A DNA stretch of 64,000 nt, taken from assembly GCA_964537685.1 (NCBI GenBank), contig CAZICM010000004.1, positions 62,001 to 126,000 of the forward strand. The letters run 5' to 3'. The translations under genes and the position numbers were made by a program. The notes under the pieces were generated by a model. It searched no databases, was not told the DNA's origin, and saw only the letters and a list, made by a program, of their open reading frames with translations. This DNA is from CAZICM01 sp964537685 (GTDB taxonomy: Bacteria > Myxococcota_A > Polyangia > Polyangiales > Polyangiaceae). Position 1 is the first letter of the stretch. The number at the start of each line of letters is the position of its first letter. Below are positions 35,149 through 43,163 of this stretch, piece by piece.

Positions 35149-35871
35149 ATGGGCGCGTTCCGCAAGGCTTCCATGGTGGGCTCAGGGGTCCTGCTTTCCC
35201 CGGACGATCTCGCCTTTGCGCCCGATGAAAGCGACGAAACCGAGGAACCCGAAGCGAGCCCGCCCGAACCAAAACCGGCGCTTCGCCCGGCCCCCGCGGG
35301 CCAAATACCACTTTCGGCCCTCCTGCCCTCGGACATTGCCCGCCTCCGGGCCATGATGACCGCCCACTTTGACTTTATCTGGAGGCTCTTGAGAAGACTG
35401 GGCGTCCAGCCCGCCGATGTCGATGATTGCGCCCAGCAAGTCTTTGTCATCGCCGCCCACAAACTCCCGGTCATCGCATCGAAAAGCGAGCAATCCTTTC
35501 TCTTTGGCATTGCGCTGAACGTGGCCGCCGAAGCCCGGCGCGTTCACCTCAAAAGGCGCGACAAAGCGGCCGGACTGTATCCAGAAGCGCGCGATCCCCG
35601 CCCATCGCCGGACGAACTGCTCGACCGCACCCGCGCCCGAATGCTGCTGGACCGCGTACTCGACGCAATGCCCATGGAAAGCCGCGCGGTCTTCGTACTT
35701 CACGAACTGGAAGAGATGCCGCTGCATGAAATTGCGCCCCTTCTCTCCATTCCCATCGGCACCGCGGCATCGCGCCTGAGGCGTGGCCGCACCGAATTTC
35801 AACGCCTGGCCGCGCGTCTACAAAAGCCCGCCGCGCGCCCCAAGAAGCCAAAACGACTGGGCCAGAAGTGA
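35149..35871 (+). CDS. ECF RNA polymerase sigma factor (module 2)
   Basis: The 240-residue protein has an acidic, Pro-rich N-terminal extension of about 55 residues absent from the first ECF. Region 2 (HFDFIWRLLRRLGVQ, DDCAQQVFVIAAHKL) and region 4 (MPMESRAVFVLHELEEMPL, GTAASRLRRGRTEFQ) follow, and the tail is Lys/Arg-rich. A start at 35173 is also possible. It is followed after 9 bases by a membrane protein with the same GKS..PP segment that follows the first ECF, so the pair is a paralogous copy of module 1. Confidence 0.9.
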   Translation: MGAFRKASMVGSGVLLSPDDLAFAPDESDETEEPEASPPEPKPALRPAPAGQIPLSALLPSDIARLRAMMTAHFDFIWRLLRRLGVQPADVDDCAQQVFVIAAHKLPVIASKSEQSFLFGIALNVAAEARRVHLKRRDKAAGLYPEARDPRPSPDELLDRTRARMLLDRVLDAMPMESRAVFVLHELEEMPLHEIAPLLSIPIGTAASRLRRGRTEFQRLAARLQKPAARPKKPKRLGQK

Positions 35872-35880
35872 GTTTTTGCA

Positions 35881-36549
35881 ATGACTGCTTCTACGCATAA
35901 AAACCCCGGGCGCCTCAGCGATACCGGAACACCTTTTGAGAAAATGCTTCTCCGTTCGGGAAAGTCCGATGCTCCTCCATCCTTTGCCCGCGAACGGGCA
36001 ATGGCCGCGATGGGGCTTTTGGAATCGCAGCCCGCGGGCAAGACGCCAAATACCGCCTCGGGATTAAAATTGATCCGATGGGTTGGACATTTGATCGTTT
36101 ATGGCGTTACAGCCATTTTATCGGGTGCGTTGTTATTGTCAGACAACACCACGCATTCCAATACCAGCGGCGAATATCAATATCCTATTGAATCAGCGCC
36201 TACAGAATCGCCACATAAATCGATTGAAACGCCATCTGCAACGGAACCTGAACCTGAAACCCAGCCCTCGCCGGCAATAGAACAGCTCCCTCAAGCCAAA
36301 GAAACGCATTTATCCAAACCCGCAGCCCCAAAGCCCCTACCTCCCAAAACGCCCGCGGCCGCCTCGCTCAAAGAAGAAATCGAACTCATCGACACCGCCC
36401 GCAATGCCCTGCGCAAAGACAAAAATCCCAAGGCTTCCCTCGCCGCGCTCAATAAATACCGGCAGCGATTTCCAAATGGCGTCCTCAAGCCCGAGGCGGA
36501 AGCGCTCCTGCGCGAAGCAAAACGATCAAGTTCTAACCAAACACCATGA
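35881..36549 (+). CDS. Single-pass membrane protein, putative anti-sigma factor
   Basis: The 222-residue protein starts with a cytoplasmic part containing MLLRSGKSDAPPSFARERAM, closely like the segment in the TonB-like protein at 33069. One membrane helix follows (LIVYGVTAILSGALLL, about residues 75-90). After it come a Ser/Thr/Pro/Glu-rich linker and a small helical C-terminal domain (LIDTARNALRKDKNPKASLA, and FPNGVLKPEAEALLREA) that resembles TPR-like outer-membrane assembly repeats. The position after the ECF gene and the shared segment suggest it holds the sigma factor at the membrane. Its stop overlaps the next start by 4 bases. Confidence 0.72.
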   Translation: MTASTHKNPGRLSDTGTPFEKMLLRSGKSDAPPSFARERAMAAMGLLESQPAGKTPNTASGLKLIRWVGHLIVYGVTAILSGALLLSDNTTHSNTSGEYQYPIESAPTESPHKSIETPSATEPEPETQPSPAIEQLPQAKETHLSKPAAPKPLPPKTPAAASLKEEIELIDTARNALRKDKNPKASLAALNKYRQRFPNGVLKPEAEALLREAKRSSSNQTP

Positions 36550-37268
36550 AATTTCACCCGCCCGCCCCTGTTCCCCGCTCACATCCGTTGATACCCAAGC
36601 GCCTTTCCATTGTTCCCCTATTCTTTCTAGGAACGCTGCTCATGCTGCTCACCCATTGCGGCGAATGGGTTTCCTTGGGGCCTTTTATTGAATGCGGAAG
36701 ATCCTGCGCCCTCGATATCAATACCATCGAATGCCCAAAGGGACGCGGCCAATACAATCGATTTGGACAATGCGTCTGCGCCACCGTCGACGACTGCCCC
36801 GGCTATGCCTGCGCGCCGGACGAACCCACCTGTTTTATAGCTCAATACAATCAACATGGACAATGCGCTTGCACCGTATGGATAGAAGAAGGCGCCTGCG
36901 GACAGCCCTGCGCCCCAAGCGGACAGGAAATGATTCAAAGCTGCCCAAGCGGCTATTTTGAATACGATGGGAATGGCCGCTGTGCCTGTGGAAGTGCCGT
37001 CTGTCCCTGCGGCCAACCCTGCCGGATCCGAAACAGCAACAATAGCGAATGCCAAGTGCTCCGCCAATACGATGAGCATGGAATCTGCAAATGCCCGCCC
37101 GTGCGCTGCAATAACCATTGCATGAACAGCCCTTGCTGCGGCCAGATGTGCGGCTCATCCTGCATTATTCCCGATTGTGATCCCAAAACGATGGATTGCG
37201 CCGGCCAATGCGATGTAAACAGCCAATGCGTTGCAATGGCCATGGATTGCGAAGAGCCGCCTAAATAG
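36546..37268 (+). CDS. Cysteine-rich lipoprotein with C.C repeats
   Basis: The 240-residue protein has a long signal with lipobox LLTHC near residue 38. The mature part has over 35 cysteines in irregular repeats of the form C....C.......YN..GQC.C, ending with CAGQCDVNSQCVAMAMDC. The pattern suggests a disulfide-bonded surface protein or binding modules. It overlaps the upstream membrane protein by 4 bases, so its expression is tied to ECF module 2. Confidence 0.75.
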   Translation: MKFHPPAPVPRSHPLIPKRLSIVPLFFLGTLLMLLTHCGEWVSLGPFIECGRSCALDINTIECPKGRGQYNRFGQCVCATVDDCPGYACAPDEPTCFIAQYNQHGQCACTVWIEEGACGQPCAPSGQEMIQSCPSGYFEYDGNGRCACGSAVCPCGQPCRIRNSNNSECQVLRQYDEHGICKCPPVRCNNHCMNSPCCGQMCGSSCIIPDCDPKTMDCAGQCDVNSQCVAMAMDCEEPPK

Positions 37269-37378
37269 AATCCAACCACTGGACGCGGATTGTTAGGATT
37301 GCAAAAGATGAACTGAAACTCACTTTTGTGTCGCGTTTTGCCGGGATGGGACCATTGTGCAAGCCGAGGTAAACGCTC

Positions 37379-37840
37379 ATGTCTCTGGAAGAGAAAGCGA
37401 AAAGACTGGCTGAGGCAAAAAAGCCGGAGGCATTCGATTGGAATGCGGCACGTAAGTTATGGCTCTCGTGCTTGCAGGAGCTTCACGAAACGATCGCCAA
37501 ATGGCTCGGGCCCCTAGAAGCCAAGAATCTAGTGGCGCTACGCAAGGTGCCCGTTCGGATTTCAGAGGAGCATGTAGGAGTATATGGCGCGGACGCGCTC
37601 GTTTTGGAATTCGGCGATGAAGGTGTAGTCCTGGAGCCGATGGGCGCCAATGTTAGTGGTGCCAGGGGGCGAGTTGACGTGTTTCGCCGCGGGAACCGTC
37701 CACGCGCCATGATGATTCTTCTAACAGGTCCTAAAGAAGCACCAATTTGGGAGATCTGGCCAAGTCCAGACCCTCGAGACCGGGTACAACTCAACCAGCA
37801 GTCTTTCGAAACGCTTCTTGAGTCTCTGTTGGGCCCATAA
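37379..37840 (+). CDS. Hypothetical protein
   Basis: The 153-residue protein starts behind GAGGTAAACGCTC. It has a helical first half (KLWLSCLQELHETIAKWLGP) and a beta-rich second half (HVGVYGADALVLEFGDEGVV, LEPMGANVSGARGRVDVFRRG, IWEIWPSPDPRDR). It has no signal or membrane segment. A similar small family exists in other proteobacteria to my recollection, with no function assigned. It is followed by the HEPN-like fragment after 22 bases, so the two may have once been a pair. Confidence 0.7.
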   Translation: MSLEEKAKRLAEAKKPEAFDWNAARKLWLSCLQELHETIAKWLGPLEAKNLVALRKVPVRISEEHVGVYGADALVLEFGDEGVVLEPMGANVSGARGRVDVFRRGNRPRAMMILLTGPKEAPIWEIWPSPDPRDRVQLNQQSFETLLESLLGP

Positions 37841-37862
37841 ACAGGAGCAGCGCCATGGATGA

Positions 37863-38123
37863 CCTGGATTCGGAACCGCGCTCGGTGAAGCCCGCACGAC
37901 GCTCCAGAAGCACTATAACGCACACCATCCGTTCTCTCGAGCTGCGCAACATTTGGTGAAAGACGCGGATGACTTTTGGAACCTTTCTGGCATCGAGACG
38001 CTGCTTACTAGTTATCCTCAGGCCGCAACCAAAGATCTTCAAGCGTTACGCGCACACCGCAATTACGTGACGCATGGCGGCCGCGTGGGAAAGCTTTCCA
38101 ATGATCCCGCGATGCAGGAGTGA
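37863..38123 (+). pseudogene. HEPN-like reading frame without start codon
   Basis: An 86-codon frame runs from just after a TGA (37860-37862) to a TGA at 38121-38123. It has no ATG or GTG before codon 32, where TTG and GTG at 37953 and 37956 are the first possible starts. The translation (TTLQKHYNAHHPFSRAAQHL, then DDFWNLSGIETLLTSYPQ) is helical and ends with LRAHRNYVTHGGRVG. RNYVTH matches the Rx4-6H active-site motif of HEPN nucleases. It is probably a decayed or N-terminally frameshifted gene; an ATG at 37855 in another frame may be the original start. Confidence 0.45.
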
Positions 38124-38247
38124 TGTCGCACCGGGCATCGGCCTACCTCATAAAAGTAAGTGTTCTGATGCGTTTTGAGATGGGTTCTCATTTCTCCCGC
38201 GCTCCCGCCCACAACCCAACCTACAATCCGACGCCGAGGAATTCCCC

Positions 38248-40701
38248 ATGCCCACCGAACTTATCGTCCGCCTGCTCGCCGGCCGCATCAAACACCATCT
38301 CACCGCATCGCTGCTCGCCGTCGGCGAAGATAGCTCGCCCACCATCGACCATACCCAACACCCAGGCCCCAAAGCCTTGCTTACCGGCGATCGCAGCTAT
38401 TTGGTCTCCATTCCCGAACCCGTCTCCGAGCCGATCTACAATGCGCTCAAGCTCAATCTCGGCAAAAGCGTTCACGTCATCTTTCCAGGCCGTAAACCCG
38501 TGCGGAGACGGCTCACCCAAATCGCCGGATTCGAGCCCGAAACTGCGCTTCCCGCCCTTCCCGGCAGCGCTCCCCCAACCGCCGTCGATTTACGCGAAGG
38601 CCGCTCAACCGAAACCCCGCTGTGGCTTTGGCCCGACGGCACATTTCATACGCACGCGCCCGGCACAAACTCACCCGCCGCCCACGCCGCACCTTCCGCG
38701 CAAAACGATCTCCTCCAGCATCACCAAGCCCTCATCAGCGCGGCCCGCTGGATCTCATCGCGCCGTCAAAGCACCTTTGAATGCCTCTTTCCTCAAAGCG
38801 CCTTCCACCCCGACAAAAGCGCGCGCCCCGAACGCCTCAGCGCCCAACAAGCCCAGGGCCTGCTCCTTCAATGCATTCAAGCCCTCCGCACCGCATCTCC
38901 AAGCGGCGAACCAGCAGCCCGCGATCCTAAAGCCGCCGCGCAAATCCGCTCCGCCACCCTCACCATCCTCTCGCATCTCGTCGCAACCGTGCTCCGCGAC
39001 GCTTCATTCCGGCCCATCGCCGACCAAGCCGCGGAACAAATATTCTCGCTCATTGAAGCCGAACAGAACCATCCGGCCTCGATTCCCTCAATGCCCGCGC
39101 TGCGCGCCCACGCCATTTCCCTGCTTCAAATGCGGGGCCCCGCGCTCTCGCCGGCCCACGCAAAACAAGCCCGCGCGCTTGTGCAAAGCCTTCTCCGCCA
39201 AAGCCCGCCCTACGACGAACTCCAAGGCCCTTATCGCTTTGCCATGTGCTCCGCCTGGGATTTTCACGAAGGCGAATGCGATATTTTGGTGAACACCTAT
39301 GGCTTCCGCCCCGTTCCCACGCCTCCCGACGCGCCTCCGGCCCCTGCCGGCGAGCAATACCATGTATTTGAAGCCCCATTCAAAAGTCCATCCGGGCAGC
39401 CCATTTTCATTTTTGCCCGCACAGCCCTTCCCCAAAATGAAAACATTGAAATGGGCCAATCCTATTTTATTGGTATTTTAATCAACCGGCATGCCCAGCT
39501 CGGCGCCTACGACATGAGGGCGGCCAAAGAGCATATCCAGCAACAAGGTTATAAACTCATGATGAATAGCCAATGCGCAGGGCTTACCACCCGTTTCACC
39601 ATGACCAGGCTATTTCCCGACGCCGATATTTATTCATCCTGGGACTCGACCTATTTCCGCACCAGCCAGGACGAAGAAAAGAAAGTCATTGCTTCCGAAG
39701 GTGTAGACTGTTTTATCGCATTGCTTCAGGGCATGAGCCAAAAAGAAAGCCACGCGGAACTCGAAGCCCGTATTCGCAAGGCTCAATGGCATCACGCGGC
39801 CGCCGATGCCATTTCCAATTATGTTCAGTTTGTTGGCCCTTCCAATCCTATCGTCGTCAAACGTTTTTCCGACATCAACCAAGACGGCCGCGCCGACTTT
39901 TACGATGGCTTTTTGGATTTTTATTTATCGGATATTGCCGAGGATATTTATTCATCCCTCAAGCCCAAAGACCCAGGCGTGCATGCCTCGCAAATTGGCG
40001 GAAAGGCCGCCGATGGATTGAATTGGGCGGCAGGCAGCCTAAATCGAGTCGCCCAATATTCCGACGTATGGTCCATGCTGCCCGGCGAATCCGAGCTTTT
40101 ATATGTGTACCAATCCGCTGGATTTTATAATGCAATCGATCTGCCCAGCGATATTCCCTTGGGAAAAAACCCGGTGCCCGCGGATATAGGCCGCCTGCCC
40201 GCCGTGTGCCGCTATCAAAAAAGCCCTCATTCAGCGAGCGGCCTCTTATGCGAAGTCATGTTTCACGGGCATTTAAGCCATTCCGCCAAAGAATTAAAAC
40301 GCCTGCTCTGCGCCGCCGAAGCCTTTTGGAGAGCCGTCGATTTAGGCCATTTGCCCGAGCGTTCTGTCCTCTCCACCCGCATCGGCCAACGAGCCGCATT
40401 GCTTTTAACCCTCGCGGGCCTGCTCGAATTTCCCGCCGACCAAAACTTTATCGACGGCCTTTGGTCGATGGCGCTATCGGCGCTGAATTTCCCCGACATC
40501 TCCCGAAGCACCGTCCGCGCCTGCATCACCGACGAAGACCACGATGCTTCGAATTATTACGGTTCCGTGCGGGGCGTTCGCCAATTGATAGGCCGGCCCG
40601 GCGCCCCCGGCGCACTGGAAAACGCCGACGCACTCGTCTATGAACGGCTGAAAAGCGAAGACCCGCGCATTGGCCGGGCAAACGAATTGGTGCTGCCTTG
40701 A
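38248..40701 (+). CDS. Large protein of unknown function with caspase-like His/Cys pair and EF-hand-like loop
   Basis: The 817-residue protein starts behind GAGGAATTCCCC. Residues 1 to about 390 are helical and unassigned. The central part has YFIGILINRHAQLGAYD with H415 and GYKLMMNSQCAGLTTRF with C443, a pattern like the His/Cys dyad and QACxG of caspase-fold (clan CD) peptidases, though the spacing of 28 is short. A dockerin/EF-hand-like loop DINQDGRADFYD begins at D542. The C-terminal part is helical with no named family. There is no signal peptide. A small gene overlaps its end by 4 bases. Function unknown; a protease or toxin role is only a hypothesis. Confidence 0.72.
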   Translation: MPTELIVRLLAGRIKHHLTASLLAVGEDSSPTIDHTQHPGPKALLTGDRSYLVSIPEPVSEPIYNALKLNLGKSVHVIFPGRKPVRRRLTQIAGFEPETALPALPGSAPPTAVDLREGRSTETPLWLWPDGTFHTHAPGTNSPAAHAAPSAQNDLLQHHQALISAARWISSRRQSTFECLFPQSAFHPDKSARPERLSAQQAQGLLLQCIQALRTASPSGEPAARDPKAAAQIRSATLTILSHLVATVLRDASFRPIADQAAEQIFSLIEAEQNHPASIPSMPALRAHAISLLQMRGPALSPAHAKQARALVQSLLRQSPPYDELQGPYRFAMCSAWDFHEGECDILVNTYGFRPVPTPPDAPPAPAGEQYHVFEAPFKSPSGQPIFIFARTALPQNENIEMGQSYFIGILINRHAQLGAYDMRAAKEHIQQQGYKLMMNSQCAGLTTRFTMTRLFPDADIYSSWDSTYFRTSQDEEKKVIASEGVDCFIALLQGMSQKESHAELEARIRKAQWHHAAADAISNYVQFVGPSNPIVVKRFSDINQDGRADFYDGFLDFYLSDIAEDIYSSLKPKDPGVHASQIGGKAADGLNWAAGSLNRVAQYSDVWSMLPGESELLYVYQSAGFYNAIDLPSDIPLGKNPVPADIGRLPAVCRYQKSPHSASGLLCEVMFHGHLSHSAKELKRLLCAAEAFWRAVDLGHLPERSVLSTRIGQRAALLLTLAGLLEFPADQNFIDGLWSMALSALNFPDISRSTVRACITDEDHDASNYYGSVRGVRQLIGRPGAPGALENADALVYERLKSEDPRIGRANELVLP

Positions 40702-41039
40702 GCGAACGGATTTTCTACGCGACGATGAGCTACGAACTATCGCCTTCCACGGGCGAAGACGCGCGAAAACTGCTGAAGGCCGAACTCGCCGGGAGGCGCT
40801 GGCAAGATCGCTTTCAAGGCACGCTTTTGCCTCAGAACACCGTGTGGATCAAAAGGCCGGCGGGCGACAGCGACACGACCGACACGCTGCACACGCTCTG
40901 CGCCCGCGAGCTCGTGGACGCGGCCGATGCGGTCTCCAAGCGCGGCTTAACAATATCCATCGCCCGGGCTTGGATTTTCGTGAGCGGCGCGGGCACCTAC
41001 GGCCCCGCACCCTATACGCTCATCGCGCCCGTTAAATAA
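40698..41039 (+). CDS. Hypothetical small protein coupled to the 817-residue protein
   Basis: The 113-residue protein starts at TTG 40698, overlapping the previous stop by 4 bases (TTGA), or at ATG 40725. The latter gives 104 residues beginning MSYELSPSTGEDARKLLKAE. It has two alpha/beta halves with the motifs LPQNTVWIKRP and ISIARAWIFVSG and ends in ALIAPVK-type sequence. It resembles no family I can name. The overlap makes it a likely partner, or immunity or regulatory protein, of the gene upstream. Confidence 0.65.
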   Translation: MSERIFYATMSYELSPSTGEDARKLLKAELAGRRWQDRFQGTLLPQNTVWIKRPAGDSDTTDTLHTLCARELVDAADAVSKRGLTISIARAWIFVSGAGTYGPAPYTLIAPVK

Positions 41040-41048
41040 ATTCAATCG

Positions 41049-41894
41049 TTATTTTTTCTTATACAATAATAATTTTTCTAAATATTTTGCATCGATCAGC
41101 AAAGGAAACCAAAACGCCTGAAGCGAATGAAATACAAACGCTTCTTTTCCGTCCAAAAACCCGCCCCTGAGCCAATAGCGGTAGGAAAAATAAATCAAGG
41201 GCCTCAATAGAGGCGGCATTTTATTCCAAATACGATAGCGTATCCATCGTTTTCGCTCGGCTTGGCTTCCCCAAAAATCCGCATCGATATAGCCCTCGGG
41301 CTCTTTTAATAATTCCAGCGCCTCGCGCTCGGCATAGGCATCATGCTTTAGAATCCAGCGGCTTAAACTCTTATGATCCTCGTGGATTAAATCGCCGCGG
41401 AGCCTTCCCACCTCGCCCTCGACAATTAAATGCTCATTCACGCTTCGTTTTTCGCAATGCGCTTGTTTATGCCGGAACAGCCTAAGCAGCCAGGTCGGAT
41501 AATAGCCCCGGCGAATCCAGCGCCCCATCCAAATCAATCGGTATTTTAAGGCAAATCCATTTTCTTTGGGGCCGCGCGCAATCACCTCCCGAATTTCTTC
41601 CAACAGCTCTTTGGGCATCCATTCATCGGCATCCAGAAAAAATACCCATTCGGTTGTAATGGGCAGCGAATCGATCGCATAATTGCGCTGTTTGGCATAA
41701 TCCTCGAAAGGATGCTGCACAATCGTACAAGGAAATGTCTTTGCAATCTCCAGCGTACGGTCGGTGCTCAGCGAATCCAGCACAAATACATCCTTGGCCA
41801 CGCCGCACACCGAGCCCAGCGCCTGCGCGATATTGTCCTCTTCGTTGTAGGTTAAAATGACAACACTCAGTTGTTCTATAACATCCAAGGCCAT
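41049..41894 (-). CDS. Family 2 glycosyltransferase
   Basis: The 281-residue protein has the GT-A start LSVVILTYNEEDNIAQAL and the metal-binding motif FFLDADEWMPKEL, as in the WaaE/KdtX group acting on lipopolysaccharide or exopolysaccharide. The second half (WIRRGYYPTWLLRLFRH, HEDHKSLSRWI) also fits that group. It ends with a hydrophobic and basic tail that may sit on the membrane. The gene follows the GT4 gene on the same strand after 15 bases and probably acts with it in a surface polysaccharide. The codon third positions are visibly richer in A and T than in the neighbours. Confidence 0.92.
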   Translation of the reverse strand: MALDVIEQLSVVILTYNEEDNIAQALGSVCGVAKDVFVLDSLSTDRTLEIAKTFPCTIVQHPFEDYAKQRNYAIDSLPITTEWVFFLDADEWMPKELLEEIREVIARGPKENGFALKYRLIWMGRWIRRGYYPTWLLRLFRHKQAHCEKRSVNEHLIVEGEVGRLRGDLIHEDHKSLSRWILKHDAYAEREALELLKEPEGYIDADFWGSQAERKRWIRYRIWNKMPPLLRPLIYFSYRYWLRGGFLDGKEAFVFHSLQAFWFPLLIDAKYLEKLLLYKKK

Positions 41895-41909
41895 TTCAAT
41901 CTCATTAAA

Positions 41910-43088
41910 TTAAACATTAAACTGATGAAATGCCTGCATCAGTATATCCACATGCTTTGTCCAATGAAAATATTGAGCCCGCGCTAAAGCCTCGCCCTTT
42001 AATTTAGCCCGGAGCGCGCTGTCATCCGCCGCGCGGACAATGGCGTCGGCCAAATCGGCCGGATCGAATACCTTTGCATAGATGGCCGCATCCCCGCATT
42101 GCTCGCGCATCACATCGATATCGGAAGCGACAATGGGCAGCCCCGAAGCCATCGCTTCTACCAGCGGAAATCCAAAGCTTTCGGTGTACGAAGGAAACAC
42201 AAAAATATCCGCCGAGCGGTACAGCGCAGGCAATGCAACAAAAGGCAGCCGCCCTAAATCCATCGCGCAGCCCCGCTCCTCCAAGGCCCGGAATTGATTG
42301 CGCTCCGCTTCAAGGTTTGGATAGTGAGGATGTCCATCCAATTCGTTCTGCCCGATGCCTGCCGTCATCTTCAGCACAAAGCGGCCGGGATAGCGCCGGC
42401 TCAGGATTTCAAGCGCCGAAAAGAGCGTGCCCAGGTTTTTTTGATCGCAGTAATGAGATACATTGAGCAATGTGATCGTATTTTTATTATTATCAATTGT
42501 ATTTACATCACCGGAGGGGAAAAATAAATCGTGGCGCACACCGAAAGGCGCAATCATCGTTTTTTTAGGCAATCCTTTGAATAAAAATGCATTCATCGCC
42601 AGGCGTTCCATGGCCCGGGTCGGAAATATCACCACATCGGCCGAAGCCATCGCCGAAAGCACCAGCGCCCGCTGCATCCAGTATTTGGCCCGGACCCGCG
42701 AATGAGCGCGGCTTAAAAAAACTTCGTCAAAATAAATCGTATTGCATACCAATAAAACATGATGGCATGGGCAAATCAGCGGACCAAAATTCGCCGTTGA
42801 AAATAAAATATCGGCTTTTTCACGCGATAACCAATACGGCACCCGCGCCTGATCGAAAAAAATCCGATCGAGGGTGCCAGCCATTCCCGCCCTCTCGCTT
42901 ACCCGCCGATCGTAATGCACCGACACACCGGGCAAACGCGAGCATTGCGCATCGTCCGTACCGCTCCACAGCGTGATCCGGCCGCCCTCCTGCTCCACGG
43001 CGCGCCTGGCCAATTCGGGCATGACATGACCGATATAGGTGAGCGCTCCGCCCATCTTCGCTGAAACGGCGTTGATCGCGATATTCAT
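41910..43088 (-). CDS. Family 4 glycosyltransferase (GT-B)
   Basis: The start at 43088 gives 392 residues beginning MNIAINAVSAKMGGALTYI. The protein is a GT-B retaining transferase with the family EX7E motif TESFGFPLVEAMASGLPIVASD near residue 305-325, preceded by a nucleotide-sugar region (MTAGIGQNELDGHPHY). The GT2 gene follows after 15 bases and a WecA-type gene diverges 76 bases upstream, so the three belong to one polysaccharide locus. Substrate unknown. Confidence 0.92.
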   Translation of the reverse strand: MNIAINAVSAKMGGALTYIGHVMPELARRAVEQEGGRITLWSGTDDAQCSRLPGVSVHYDRRVSERAGMAGTLDRIFFDQARVPYWLSREKADILFSTANFGPLICPCHHVLLVCNTIYFDEVFLSRAHSRVRAKYWMQRALVLSAMASADVVIFPTRAMERLAMNAFLFKGLPKKTMIAPFGVRHDLFFPSGDVNTIDNNKNTITLLNVSHYCDQKNLGTLFSALEILSRRYPGRFVLKMTAGIGQNELDGHPHYPNLEAERNQFRALEERGCAMDLGRLPFVALPALYRSADIFVFPSYTESFGFPLVEAMASGLPIVASDIDVMREQCGDAAIYAKVFDPADLADAIVRAADDSALRAKLKGEALARAQYFHWTKHVDILMQAFHQFNV

Positions 43089-43163
43089 CAGACGGCCCAA
43101 ATGCCTTGGTACCACAGCTTGTTTGCCCGCGCGCTCCAAAGTGCGCTTTGATGCGCGGGCCGA

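Noticed and set aside
38120..39292. Plus-strand open frame of 390 residues in another frame.
   Set aside because: It overlaps the 817-residue gene, which has the better ribosome site and normal composition; the other is Pro/Ser-rich noise.
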